A DNA stretch of 64,000 nt from Sphingobacterium sp. SGG-5 (lineage in GTDB: Bacteria > Bacteroidota > Bacteroidia > Sphingobacteriales > Sphingobacteriaceae). A model generated the notes under the pieces. The model was not told the origin of the DNA, did not search any database, and saw only the letters and a program-made list of their open reading frames with translations. Made by a program: the position numbers and the translations under genes. Of this stretch, positions 1 through 9,448 are shown one piece after another (positions within the stretch are counted from its first letter, which is position 1; each line of letters starts with the position of its first letter). The DNA lies in assembly GCF_011043525.1 (NCBI RefSeq), contig NZ_JAAKGO010000010.1, positions 62,001 through 126,000 of the forward strand, given 5' to 3'.

Positions 1-1
1 G

Positions 2-2788
2 CGAGCGAAAAAATCTTTAGGGTATGCGGCCCAGCAAATAGACGGTTCGGAAGTACAGGACGCACCCACAAACAACTGGGTAAATGCACTAAATGGTAAA
101 GTGCCCGGCATGATGCTGAACACGGCAGACGGCCCAATGGGCTCTTCGGATATCATTCTACGAGGAGATAAATCACTCTCCTTAGGATCCAGTGGAGCAC
201 TAATTGTTGTGGACGGAGTCATTATCAGCAATGAGACCAGTGGAAATGATGGTGCAGCCTATTCCAGCAATGAGTCACCCGTCGATTTCGGAAGCACGAT
301 GAGTGATATAAACCCCGAAGATATCGATAATATCAGCGTATTAAAGGGTCCCGGCGCGACAGCGTTATATGGCTCCAGAGGTGCTAATGGTGCCGTCATT
401 ATCACGACTAAATCGGGAGGGGCCCGTAAAGGCCTAGGTATTACTTTTAGCTCAAACACCCGGATCGCCACCGTCAACCGTTGGCCGGACTATCAAAGTG
501 AATACGGCCAGAGCGGAATTTCCTCTTTTGATTACTATTCTTTTGGCGATTCGGAAGACGGAAGAGGTATTAATAGTTTATCGGATTGGGGAGCTAAGTT
601 AAATACTGGCGTAAAATATTATCAATATGACCCCGCAACACATGAACAAAGCGCAGAACGGTTGCCATGGGTATCCCATCCACACAATAGACAAGACTTT
701 TTCCGAACCGGTATTACGACAACGAATTCCATTTCTGTAGAAGGTGGAAATAATTCAACAAAAGCACGGTTATCTTTTAGCAATCTGCAAAATAAATTTA
801 TCCTGCCAAATACGGGCTATCAACGTACATCGGTCAGCCTATCGCTAAATCACACCTTAAGCAACAAGATTAAATTGGGTGCAAAAGTCAATTACAACAA
901 CAAGTCTTCGGACAACCTGCCGAGCAGTGGTTACGACAACAAATCCATTACCTACTTTATTATGCAAATAAGCCCCAATATGGATTCGGAATGGTTTAAA
1001 GATTATTGGATCACAAAAGACGTCAGGCAACGGCGGATCTTTTCGGGAATTTTAGAGAACCCATATCTCGCTCTGTATGAAGAATTGAATCCGATGTCAC
1101 GTCATGGTGTCTTTGGAAACGTCAATTTCACCTATACAATCACCCCTGAGTTAACCTTAACAGCGAAAAGTGGTATGGATATGTATCAGGATATAAGTTC
1201 CAGCCGTCAACCAATAAGTAGCCGCAGATATACGAATGGTTTCTATAAAGAACAAAATGTATTTCGTTATGAAATTAACTCGGACTTCCTTCTATCCTAT
1301 AAAAAATCGTTAAGCGATGATTTCAATTTAGGTATATCTGCGGGAGGAAATCAAATGCGTTATAATTATAACCGTACCCGGGCATATATTAATCAACTGG
1401 ATGTACCCGGCCAATATACCTTAGCCAATGGTATAGAACGCCCCATACTGACACCGTATAAATCGACGAAAGCAATCAACAGTTTGTACGGTTTCGCCAA
1501 CTTATCATACAGAGATTACCTGTTTCTTGAAGTAACAGGACGTAACGATTGGTCAAGTTCGTTACCTCTACATAATAATTCTTATTTCTATCCTTCTGTT
1601 AACACCAGTATCGTACTTTCCGATCTGTTCGACTGGCATGGAACTACGGTGAATTATGCGAAGTTGAGACTCTCTTATGCAGAAGTAGGAAATGATACAC
1701 ACCCCTATCGAACCGAAAATTATTATGAGCCGAGCAGTTTTGCATATAGCCTGAATAATCCTACGACAAGACCAGATGCCGATCTAAGGCCTGAACGCAC
1801 GCGCAGCTATGAGGCAGGTGCTGAAGCTGTGTTATTACGCAATCGGATTGGACTTGATGTCGCTGTTTATCGAGCGGACACCTATGACCAAATACTGAAT
1901 GTACCTGTCGAGCGAGCCAGTGGATACTATAATGCCGTCATGAACGCCGGGACTGTTCGCAATCAAGGATTGGAAATGCAAGTATGGTTCAGACCTATTT
2001 ATAAGAAACTCAAATGGCGCGTAACCTTAAATGCCGCTATCAATCGGGGTAAGATTTTGGAATTATCCGATAACATTGAAAGTATAGCCATGTATTCAGG
2101 ACCGGGAGGAGCGACAATACTTGGTGTTGAAGGCGGTAACATGGGTGACATCTACGGATTGGGGTATGTACGCAACGCTGAAGGCGCTGTTGTATACGAT
2201 GGTGGCCTACCCGTATTAACAACGGAAATCGCTAAGCGAGGAAACGCTATACCGAAATGGAAAGGCGGTATAATGAACCAATTCCGCTATAAGAACTGGA
2301 GCATGAAAGTACTAGTTGATGCAGAATTTGGTCATGACAAATATTCCTTATCCTTTTCAAGGATGATGACCACGGGCAAGCTTAAGCAAACCCTGCCCGG
2401 TCGGGAAGAAGGAGCTTTAATTGGTGTAGGGGTCGTACAAAATGACGACGGTTCGTACCGGCCGAACGATATAGCCCTCATGCCATCGGTTTTTTATCCA
2501 ACCACTTATCAGCGCTCCAATGCGGAAGCCAACATCATGGACGCCTCCTTTATAAAGTTGCGCGAAGTCGCCTTGGATTATACCATCAAATCCAAATACC
2601 TGTCGGCAATAGGCGTACAAAATCCGTCAATCGGTATTTATGGCCGCGACTTATTTATCTGGACCAAGTGGCCTGTGTTTGATCCCGAAAGCGGCACATT
2701 GGATGAAGGACTATTGATACGTGGGTTAGATATAGGGCAGTTTCCTTCCACCCGGTCCATAGGAGCGACAATTAAAGTATCTTTTTAA
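2..2788 (+). CDS. SusC/RagA-family TonB-linked outer-membrane transporter (5' end outside window)
   Basis: Outer-membrane TonB-dependent porin of a SusCD nutrient-import complex; with its SusD partner it takes up large glycans or other oligomers. The frame is already open at base 2, so signal peptide, carboxypeptidase-like domain and TonB box lie upstream of the window. Seen: the plug region (about residues 1-140 of the visible part) with the family signature ISVLKGPGATALYGSRGANG and the ITTKSGG end, then a roughly 770-residue beta-barrel with alternating aromatic strands and the typical C-terminal aromatic residue (KVSF). The in-frame GTG at 101 is internal and not a start. SusD follows 20 bases after the stop. 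Family assignment is firm; the substrate is not visible. Neighbours (PLC, transporter) suggest an organophosphorus ligand, which is inference. Confidence 0.95.
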   Translation, partial: RAKKSLGYAAQQIDGSEVQDAPTNNWVNALNGKVPGMMLNTADGPMGSSDIILRGDKSLSLGSSGALIVVDGVIISNETSGNDGAAYSSNESPVDFGSTMSDINPEDIDNISVLKGPGATALYGSRGANGAVIITTKSGGARKGLGITFSSNTRIATVNRWPDYQSEYGQSGISSFDYYSFGDSEDGRGINSLSDWGAKLNTGVKYYQYDPATHEQSAERLPWVSHPHNRQDFFRTGITTTNSISVEGGNNSTKARLSFSNLQNKFILPNTGYQRTSVSLSLNHTLSNKIKLGAKVNYNNKSSDNLPSSGYDNKSITYFIMQISPNMDSEWFKDYWITKDVRQRRIFSGILENPYLALYEELNPMSRHGVFGNVNFTYTITPELTLTAKSGMDMYQDISSSRQPISSRRYTNGFYKEQNVFRYEINSDFLLSYKKSLSDDFNLGISAGGNQMRYNYNRTRAYINQLDVPGQYTLANGIERPILTPYKSTKAINSLYGFANLSYRDYLFLEVTGRNDWSSSLPLHNNSYFYPSVNTSIVLSDLFDWHGTTVNYAKLRLSYAEVGNDTHPYRTENYYEPSSFAYSLNNPTTRPDADLRPERTRSYEAGAEAVLLRNRIGLDVAVYRADTYDQILNVPVERASGYYNAVMNAGTVRNQGLEMQVWFRPIYKKLKWRVTLNAAINRGKILELSDNIESIAMYSGPGGATILGVEGGNMGDIYGLGYVRNAEGAVVYDGGLPVLTTEIAKRGNAIPKWKGGIMNQFRYKNWSMKVLVDAEFGHDKYSLSFSRMMTTGKLKQTLPGREEGALIGVGVVQNDDGSYRPNDIALMPSVFYPTTYQRSNAEANIMDASFIKLREVALDYTIKSKYLSAIGVQNPSIGIYGRDLFIWTKWPVFDPESGTLDEGLLIRGLDIGQFPSTRSIGATIKVSF

Positions 2789-2808
2789 ACAATTGAAATC
2801 TATATATA

Positions 2809-4245
2809 ATGAAACAGATGTCTTTTAAATTGCTGCTGATCCTGCTCATATGGACAGCAGGAGGTTGTACCAAGGGATTTGATGAGCTTCTCCATAATCC
2901 CAATGGGGTACAGGAGGCTTTACCAAAAAATTTACTTTCACCGGTATTATATGACATCGTAACAACCGATGTTAAACAGGCATTCCGAGTGGGTAATGAG
3001 CTGATGCAATACACCATATATACGGTCAACAATTCGTATGTACAGCGTTACGACATACGGGTCTCTGCAGGCGATTCCATGTGGGGTTATCTCTATACCT
3101 GTGCCAATAACATTGCGGATATGGAGGAAAAAGCAGAAGCGCTCGACCAACCAAATTATCTTGCCATTGCACTGACTTTAAAGGCGTTAGTATTTTCTCG
3201 ATTGACAGACACATACGGGAATATCCCTTATTTCGAGGCATTGCACTCGCGCGGTCCGGTAGTCAACTTCTTGCCGAAATACGATAAACAGGAAGAAATC
3301 TATGCCAGCTTACTTGAAGACCTCGAACGAGCTGCCCTGCTATTCGACAAAAATGCAGAACTGAATGCCGGTGGAGACTTGCTTTATCAAGGAGATGTGA
3401 CCAAATGGATGAAATTTTGCAACTCACTACGGTTACGTCTATATCTTCGGGTAAGCAACCGGCCTGAAATGGAGAGTCCGATCAAGATTGATGAGATTAT
3501 CAGCAATCCGTCTCTATTTCCAATTTTTACCAACGCCGATGAGCAGGCTTATCTGCCTTTCACTAATGAAGCACCTTATTATAACCCCTACTATAATTCG
3601 ACTACCGGAGAGTTCGGCAGCCAGCGATCACCTAGTACATTCATTCTCAATATTCTGCAAGGCTTTAGTGACCCGAGATTAGGCGCCTGGTATACAAAAA
3701 GTCTCAGTGAATATACCGGGGCACCGGCAGGTTTCCCGATCGGAATGGCAGATGAAATCGGAAAAACTTCCTATTTAAAAAATGGGTATAGAACCTCGCC
3801 CAAATTAGGTATGGTCATGAGCTATGCAGAATTACAGTTCATTTTGGCCGAAGCAGCTCTCAAAGGCTGGACAGGTAGCCCGGCAGACGCAAAGACCTAT
3901 TATGAAAATGGTATTAAGGCCAGCATGAGTTTCTGGGGAGTTTCAGTACCTTCAGGGTACCTTACACAAATTGGTGTAGCTTATGATGATCAGCTTTCGA
4001 CAATCATGCTACAAAAATATCTATCGTTATTCTTTGTAGGACAGGAAGCCTGGTATGAACATCGCCGCACGGGCTACCCTGTTTTAACGGTACACGAACA
4101 AGCGTATAACAATGGAAATATACCTCGCCGTTTATTGTATCCGACTACCACGCAGAAATATAACCGTGCAAACTACGATGAAGCCGTTAGTTGGATAGGT
4201 GGAGATAATATTAATGTAAGATGCTGGTGGGAAGACCAGTTGTAA
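2809..4245 (+). CDS. SusD/RagB-family (SusD-like 2) surface lipoprotein
   Basis: Substrate-binding lid of the SusCD pair encoded with the preceding SusC. The 478-residue product starts with a lipoprotein signal peptide ending in the lipobox AGGC (Cys about residue 20), followed by the usual start of this family (KGFDELLHNPNGVQEA). The middle has the TPR-rich SusD pattern: LTLKALVFSRLTDTYGNIPY, LLEDLERAA and FCNSLRLRLYLRVSN. The C-terminal segment has YAELQFILAEAALKGW and QKYLSLFFVGQEAWYEHRRT, diagnostic of SusD-like proteins. It is placed in the outer leaflet of the outer membrane. Start ATG 2809 is 20 bases after susC, without a Shine-Dalgarno sequence, as is normal in this phylum. Ligand unknown. 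Confidence 0.95.
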   Translation: MKQMSFKLLLILLIWTAGGCTKGFDELLHNPNGVQEALPKNLLSPVLYDIVTTDVKQAFRVGNELMQYTIYTVNNSYVQRYDIRVSAGDSMWGYLYTCANNIADMEEKAEALDQPNYLAIALTLKALVFSRLTDTYGNIPYFEALHSRGPVVNFLPKYDKQEEIYASLLEDLERAALLFDKNAELNAGGDLLYQGDVTKWMKFCNSLRLRLYLRVSNRPEMESPIKIDEIISNPSLFPIFTNADEQAYLPFTNEAPYYNPYYNSTTGEFGSQRSPSTFILNILQGFSDPRLGAWYTKSLSEYTGAPAGFPIGMADEIGKTSYLKNGYRTSPKLGMVMSYAELQFILAEAALKGWTGSPADAKTYYENGIKASMSFWGVSVPSGYLTQIGVAYDDQLSTIMLQKYLSLFFVGQEAWYEHRRTGYPVLTVHEQAYNNGNIPRRLLYPTTTQKYNRANYDEAVSWIGGDNINVRCWWEDQL

Positions 4246-4257
4246 AAAAATAAACAG

Positions 4258-5898
4258 ATGAAAAGAATAATTTATATGGCTTCAAGCCTGTTAATTGCAG
4301 CAGTAGCCTTAGTTTCTTGTTTTAAAGATCCTTCTCTTACCGAAGCTCTCCCTACAAAAAGACTATCAGTAGCGTCATTGCGGGAGCTGTATGAGGGGCA
4401 AACTATTACACTTAACGAACAAAATGTAGGTATCACTCCTCTTTCAGGAACGATAATTTCCGATATTAGTTCAGGAAACGTAGAACCTGGAAAGTTCGTC
4501 ATGGTACAAAACTTCGCCGATGAGCGCAATGATGTCATTGTTACAGCCGGCATTACGGTTTCGCTTGAAAGCGCCGAACCTGTAACTTTCGCAAAGGGCG
4601 ATTCCGTCGTGTTTGATATACGTGGCGCCACCTTGACACGAGAGAATGGAAGCTTAGAGGTACAAGGTATCCGCTCTGCTGCTATATACAAAATACGCTC
4701 CAACTGCGTCGTAGAGCCTATATCATTAACATTAGCTGAACTTTCAGCTGATTTTGACAAGTATGAAAGTATGCTGGTACAAATTACAGCAGCCGATGTC
4801 TTGCCGATAGATGGTGGCACCAAATATGAGGGTACAAAAAGACTCAATGATGGATCGGGGGTTAATAATGTCAATATATACACCTCGCCGGATGCTACAT
4901 TTGCTTCGGAAGAGATGCCCACAAACGCGAATTTTAGGGGTATTGCGACTTCTGTTAATGACACAAAGCAAATCCGTATACGGAATACGGATGATGTGAC
5001 AATAACCAGCATTCCGCATGAATCAGCTATTCTTATTACCGGTTTTATGAGTGATCCGGCAGGTACGGATATTTCTGTAACGGATGGCTACTTAGGCGGG
5101 TTCGAATACGTTCAGTTGATGGCTACGAAGGATATCGATTTTTCCACACACCCATATTCCGTCGTCTTTGCGAGAAATGCACCAAGTTCAACGGCTCCGG
5201 GAGAAGGCTGGGCAACCGGTGGAACACGTTCGTTTAAGTTTAACCTTACATCGGGTACAGCCGTCAAAGGCACCTTTTTCTATGTAGGTGGGCCTGAAAA
5301 GCGGATAGCGGGGTCTATTTCGGGTACAGAAAAAACAACGGATATCAGCGAGACAGCACCAATTGAGGCAAATCGGGCAAACTGGATACGTGCCATACCG
5401 ATGGGTACAGGTTCCAACTCTGCAACAGCTCCATATGGAGATGATTTCGGAGGATCCACAAACGATTGGCTCTATAACAGGTCCTCTTATTTCCAAAGTA
5501 TTGCTGTTTTCGACGGCACAACGGTGACCGCGACAACTGCACCGATAGACGCCATTTTCTATGGTGACTCGGGGTATGCAAGTTTCCGTTTATTCGATGC
5601 CACAACTTCAACGGGTTATCTGATTCCGAATAACGATTGGTATAATACAACTGGTCTTGAAGGCCCTCAACCCTATTATAAGCAAGGTGACAATACCTTC
5701 ATATACGGCGGTGTCCAGCCTACTGCCGATAGTGGCAACTGGGCAAGCTTGGGCGGAGTATACAGTTTGAGTGCACGTGTATGGATAGCACCGAGAACGA
5801 TTAGTTATAGTACGTTGCTGCCGACAGGAACACCTCCAAATCAACCTCAACTTTCTGATATAGAAACAGGAACGACGGTAACTAAAGTAAGAGAATAA
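4258..5898 (+). CDS. DUF5689-type surface lipoprotein with C-terminal lamin-tail-like domain
   Basis: 546-residue predicted lipoprotein (lipobox-like LVSC about residue 21). The N-terminal half (about 25-250) resembles DUF5689, an OB-fold-like domain common downstream of SusCD in Bacteroidota: see LRELYEGQTITL, DERNDVIVTAGI, LEVQGIRS and FDKYESMLVQITAADV. The C-terminal half (about 258-546) starts ILITGFMSDPAGTD and continues GGFEYVQLMATKDIDF, a pattern resembling lamin-tail domains. This half is repeated almost end to end as the next gene's product. It is 12 bases from susD and clearly in the same operon. Function unknown; a surface binding or accessory role beside the SusCD transporter is inferred from position. 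The DUF5689 assignment is from recalled motifs. Confidence 0.75.
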   Translation: MKRIIYMASSLLIAAVALVSCFKDPSLTEALPTKRLSVASLRELYEGQTITLNEQNVGITPLSGTIISDISSGNVEPGKFVMVQNFADERNDVIVTAGITVSLESAEPVTFAKGDSVVFDIRGATLTRENGSLEVQGIRSAAIYKIRSNCVVEPISLTLAELSADFDKYESMLVQITAADVLPIDGGTKYEGTKRLNDGSGVNNVNIYTSPDATFASEEMPTNANFRGIATSVNDTKQIRIRNTDDVTITSIPHESAILITGFMSDPAGTDISVTDGYLGGFEYVQLMATKDIDFSTHPYSVVFARNAPSSTAPGEGWATGGTRSFKFNLTSGTAVKGTFFYVGGPEKRIAGSISGTEKTTDISETAPIEANRANWIRAIPMGTGSNSATAPYGDDFGGSTNDWLYNRSSYFQSIAVFDGTTVTATTAPIDAIFYGDSGYASFRLFDATTSTGYLIPNNDWYNTTGLEGPQPYYKQGDNTFIYGGVQPTADSGNWASLGGVYSLSARVWIAPRTISYSTLLPTGTPPNQPQLSDIETGTTVTKVRE

Positions 5899-5923
5899 TG
5901 TAAACTAAAAAATATATAAGCAG

Positions 5924-6826
5924 ATGAAGAAGATTTTATTAGTAGGTATAACGACGTTTATAGTAGGCAGTTTGAATGCCCAGATTATCATTACCGGTTT
6001 TATGGCCAATCCTTGGGGTACCGACAACCCCACTCCCGGTACGAAATATAAAAAAGGATCGGTTGAATACACCCACAACGGAGGTTACGAATATATCCAG
6101 CTTATGGCAACAGAAGATATCGATTTTTCAAAAACACCCTACTCGGTCGTCACCGCTAACAATGGTGGCGATCGGGTAGCGACAACCAACGGCTGGGCCG
6201 AAGGGGGGAAAACTACCTTTAAGTTCGATCTTACAGAAGGCAAAGCTGCCAAGGGCACCTTCTTTTATGTTGGTTCGCCGTCCAAAGTAATAGCCGGATA
6301 TCATTCCAAGGGGAAAAGCGCCGATATAAGCCAAGCGAACTGGATACGTACAATAGCGTCAAATTCCAAAAGTAAAAAAGTGTTAGGTGATGGTTTTGGA
6401 AATGCCATCGGAGGTACGGGTATCTTAGGGGATCCTTACAAAGGAGACTCCAATACGGACGCCGATGGTATCGCTGTTTTTAAGGGGACAAAAGTAACTC
6501 CGCTCACAGTACCTATTGATGCGATATTTTATGGAAACGCTGTAGGTGTTGCCAAAGGCGAACGGGGTTCAGGTTATATTTTGCCGACCAATGACCATTA
6601 CAAAAACCAAACGGGTAAGAGTTGCTATGGCGAACCGGGAAATACATTCTTCTTTGAGCAAACCAGCCCAAGCTCCAACGTGTTTATCAAACTGGGGGGC
6701 GCATATCATGCCGAAAAGAATAACTGGGATACCCCGCGGAAAGCAATTAACAAGAAATTATCGGGTAAAGCATCGACATTACCCGATATTGAAACAGGAT
6801 TAAACATCACACAGCTGGCGCCTTAG
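5924..6826 (+). CDS. Secreted protein homologous to the C-terminal domain of the preceding gene
   Basis: 300 residues with a classical signal peptide (KKILLVGITTFIVGSLNAQ) and one domain that aligns along its length with the C-terminal half of the upstream protein. Shared segments are ITGFM..P.GTD, EYIQLMATEDIDF, KGTFFYVG, NWIR, APIDAIFYG-like PIDAIFYG, and LGG.Y with a common DIETG ending. The opening (ITGFMANPWGTD, YEYIQLMAT) looks like a diverged lamin-tail fold. Unlike its neighbour it has no lipobox and no DUF5689 part, so it may be periplasmic, secreted or soluble at the surface. It lies 25 bases after that gene and 36 before the phospholipase gene. I do not recognise a named family; no enzymatic motif is visible. 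Confidence 0.7.
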   Translation: MKKILLVGITTFIVGSLNAQIIITGFMANPWGTDNPTPGTKYKKGSVEYTHNGGYEYIQLMATEDIDFSKTPYSVVTANNGGDRVATTNGWAEGGKTTFKFDLTEGKAAKGTFFYVGSPSKVIAGYHSKGKSADISQANWIRTIASNSKSKKVLGDGFGNAIGGTGILGDPYKGDSNTDADGIAVFKGTKVTPLTVPIDAIFYGNAVGVAKGERGSGYILPTNDHYKNQTGKSCYGEPGNTFFFEQTSPSSNVFIKLGGAYHAEKNNWDTPRKAINKKLSGKASTLPDIETGLNITQLAP

Positions 6827-6862
6827 CACACGGGGTATGTTTTTGACTTTTAATATTATCTT

Positions 6863-9439
6863 ATGGATACGCGCAGAGAATTTATAAAGAAATCTATTTA
6901 TATATCGGGGTTAGCCGGACTTTCGTCGGTCTTGCCTCCCTCTATACAACGTGCCTTGGCTATTGATCCTGCACCGGGGAGCACTTTTCTGGATGCCGAG
7001 CATGTCGTGTTATTGATGCAGGAAAACCGCTCGTTTGACCATTGCTACGGCACGTTGCAGGGTGTCCGTGGATTTAATGATCCAAGAGCCGTGAGGCTAC
7101 CCGATGGAAACCCCGTTTGGTTGCAGAAGAACGCGGCCGGACTGACCTACCCGCCTTTTCGGCTCAATATCAATGATACCCGGATAACCTGGATGGGATC
7201 GCTTCCGCATTCCCGTGAAAGTCAGGTCGATGCTTTCAACGAAGGTAAATACGACAAGTGGCTGTTCGCCAAACGGCCGTCTAATAAGAAATACCGTGAC
7301 ATGCCGCTCACCATGGGCTACTATGACCGGGAAGATTTGCCGTTTAACTACGCATTGGCAGACGCCTTTACGATATGCGATCAGAATTTCTGTTCGGCGA
7401 ATTCCAGTACACACCCGAACCGACATTACTTCTGGACCGGAACGATCCGGGATCCCAAGGATCCGCAATCCCGGGCGCTCATCCGAAATCAGGAGGCAAA
7501 AGAAGTGTATAAAAATTGGAAGACCTTTCCGGAGCGGCTCGAAGAAAATAACATATCATGGAAAGTGTACCAGAACGACGTACGCGCCGGTGGTGGCTTT
7601 AAGGGAGAAGAAAGGGATTGGTTGTCCAACTACAACTGCAACTCACTGGAATACTTCGATCAGTATCATGTCAACTTTACGGAGCGGAATATCAAGAGTT
7701 TGAAAAAACTCGCGGATGATCTCCCTAAAGCGATCAGTAAGCTCGAAGCGCAGCTGGCGTCATCGGAAGAAGGCAGTGCGGAATATGTGAAACACCAAAA
7801 AGCCCTCAAGAAAAAGCAGAGCGTATTATCCAATACCCGGAAAGAACTGGAGACCTACTCGGAGGCCAATTTTGACAAACTATCGCAGAAGGAAAAAAAT
7901 CTCCATCAAAAAGCTTTTACCATCAACAAGGGCGATCCGGATTACCATTCGCTGGAAACCATCGCCTACCTGGACGGTAATAACGAACATGAGATCACCC
8001 TGCCGAAGGGCGATATTCTCTATCAGTTTAGAAAAGATGTCACGGAGGACAAGCTGCCTACGGTGTCGTGGCTGGTTCCGCCACATTATTTCATTGACCA
8101 TCCCAGTGTACCGATGTACGGTCCCTGGTATTTTTCGGAGGTGCTGGATATTCTCACAAAAAACCCCGAAGTATGGAAGAAAACGATCTTTATCATCACC
8201 TACGATGAAAATGATGGTTATTTCGATCACGTGCCTCCCTTTATGCCGTATGACATAACGAAGCCCAATTCGGGCAAATGTTCGGAAGGGATAAACGTAG
8301 AGGATGAATACATTTCCCTCAGTCAGGAAAAGAAATATCTAAAGACGGGTGGCAAACTCGATCCCGATGCGGATCCAAATGAAGTGTTTGACGGGGGTAA
8401 GCCTCGCCCTGCTCCTATTGGTCTCGGATACCGGGTGCCTTTGTTGATCGCGTCGCCTTGGAGCCGTGGCGGTAAAGTATGCTCTGAGGTTTTCGACCAC
8501 ACGTCTTCATTGCAATTCCTCGAAACGTTTTTAAACAAAAAATTCGGATTGCAGATCAAAGAAGAAAATATCAGTCCGTGGAGGCGTACCGTTTGTGGCG
8601 ATCTTACCTCTTCTTTTACACCTTACAATCCGCAAGCGGACAATCTACCCTTCCTGGATCGCGAGGCTTTTATGAAAAAGATCCAGAATGCCCGGTTTAA
8701 AGGAGAACCTACCGGCTACAAAGCGTTGTCCGAAGAAGAAATACAACAGGCAAGAAAAGAATGGTCTATGGGCATAGCACCGCTACAGGAAAAGGGCGTC
8801 AAAGCTTCTTGCGCACTGCCTTATGAGTTGTATGCCGAAATGGATCTGGCATCAGACAAAACCGCGGTAGATTTAACCTTTGAGGCACGTAATAAAGTTT
8901 TCGGTCAACAAGCCGCCGGCTCACCTTTTACGGTATATGCTTGGGGGCTGCAAAAAGGTGAGTCACCCGAAAACAGGCAGTACGCCGTGGCTGCAGGCAA
9001 AAGCGTCCAAGATCAATGGGCTATAGAAGATTTTACGGATAGAAAATATCACTTGGAAATATATGGCCCGAATGGTTTTTATCGGGCACATAAAGGTAAT
9101 GCCAGCAATCCCGATGTATCTATCAACTGTGCTTACGAAACCACAGGACAAAACGGCAAAGCACCTACCGGAAATATCGCGCTGAAGTTGGCAAACCGTA
9201 ATGCGGCGCAAGCGTATACGGTGGAGATTGTCGACAATGCCTATAAAAGCGGTTCACAAAAGAAAGTGTTGGACAAAGGAGCCTCGGCCAACATCGTATT
9301 GGATTTGAACAAGAGCCACGGATGGTACGATTTCACTGTACGTATTGTCGGGAATGATGTGTTTGAAAAGCGTTATGCGGGTCGGGTAGAAACCGGCAAA
9401 GAAGGATTCAGTGATCCGTTAATGGGAGGAGTTATTTAA
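6863..9439 (+). CDS. Tat-exported phosphocholine-type phospholipase C (copy 1)
   Basis: Hydrolyses phosphodiester head groups of lipids in family members (PlcH/PlcN type, Phosphoesterase family PF04185). Seen: twin-arginine signal (TRREFIKKS) and hydrophobic stretch; EHVVLLMQENRSFDHCYGTL near residue 50; a CSANSSTHPNR segment whose Thr183 matches the nucleophile position of the family; YDENDGYFDHVPPF in the catalytic core; two C-terminal repeats of the bacterial PLC C-terminal domain (about 650-740 and 755-855). At 858 residues it is longer than the roughly 700-730 of Pseudomonas enzymes because of a charged, helix-rich insertion around residues 275-375. A second copy, clearly paralogous, is at 21900-24446. 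It is co-transcribed with SusCD upstream and an MFS gene 9 bases downstream. Actual substrate (phospholipid, phosphonolipid, other phosphoester) is not determinable from sequence. Confidence 0.9.
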   Translation: MDTRREFIKKSIYISGLAGLSSVLPPSIQRALAIDPAPGSTFLDAEHVVLLMQENRSFDHCYGTLQGVRGFNDPRAVRLPDGNPVWLQKNAAGLTYPPFRLNINDTRITWMGSLPHSRESQVDAFNEGKYDKWLFAKRPSNKKYRDMPLTMGYYDREDLPFNYALADAFTICDQNFCSANSSTHPNRHYFWTGTIRDPKDPQSRALIRNQEAKEVYKNWKTFPERLEENNISWKVYQNDVRAGGGFKGEERDWLSNYNCNSLEYFDQYHVNFTERNIKSLKKLADDLPKAISKLEAQLASSEEGSAEYVKHQKALKKKQSVLSNTRKELETYSEANFDKLSQKEKNLHQKAFTINKGDPDYHSLETIAYLDGNNEHEITLPKGDILYQFRKDVTEDKLPTVSWLVPPHYFIDHPSVPMYGPWYFSEVLDILTKNPEVWKKTIFIITYDENDGYFDHVPPFMPYDITKPNSGKCSEGINVEDEYISLSQEKKYLKTGGKLDPDADPNEVFDGGKPRPAPIGLGYRVPLLIASPWSRGGKVCSEVFDHTSSLQFLETFLNKKFGLQIKEENISPWRRTVCGDLTSSFTPYNPQADNLPFLDREAFMKKIQNARFKGEPTGYKALSEEEIQQARKEWSMGIAPLQEKGVKASCALPYELYAEMDLASDKTAVDLTFEARNKVFGQQAAGSPFTVYAWGLQKGESPENRQYAVAAGKSVQDQWAIEDFTDRKYHLEIYGPNGFYRAHKGNASNPDVSINCAYETTGQNGKAPTGNIALKLANRNAAQAYTVEIVDNAYKSGSQKKVLDKGASANIVLDLNKSHGWYDFTVRIVGNDVFEKRYAGRVETGKEGFSDPLMGGVI

Positions 9440-9448
9440 TAAAAACAT

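Noticed and set aside
4272..5012. Long open frame (246 codons) antisense to the DUF5689 gene
   Set aside because: No domain resemblance or signal; the sense frame has lipobox, domain motifs and operon position. It is a shadow frame.
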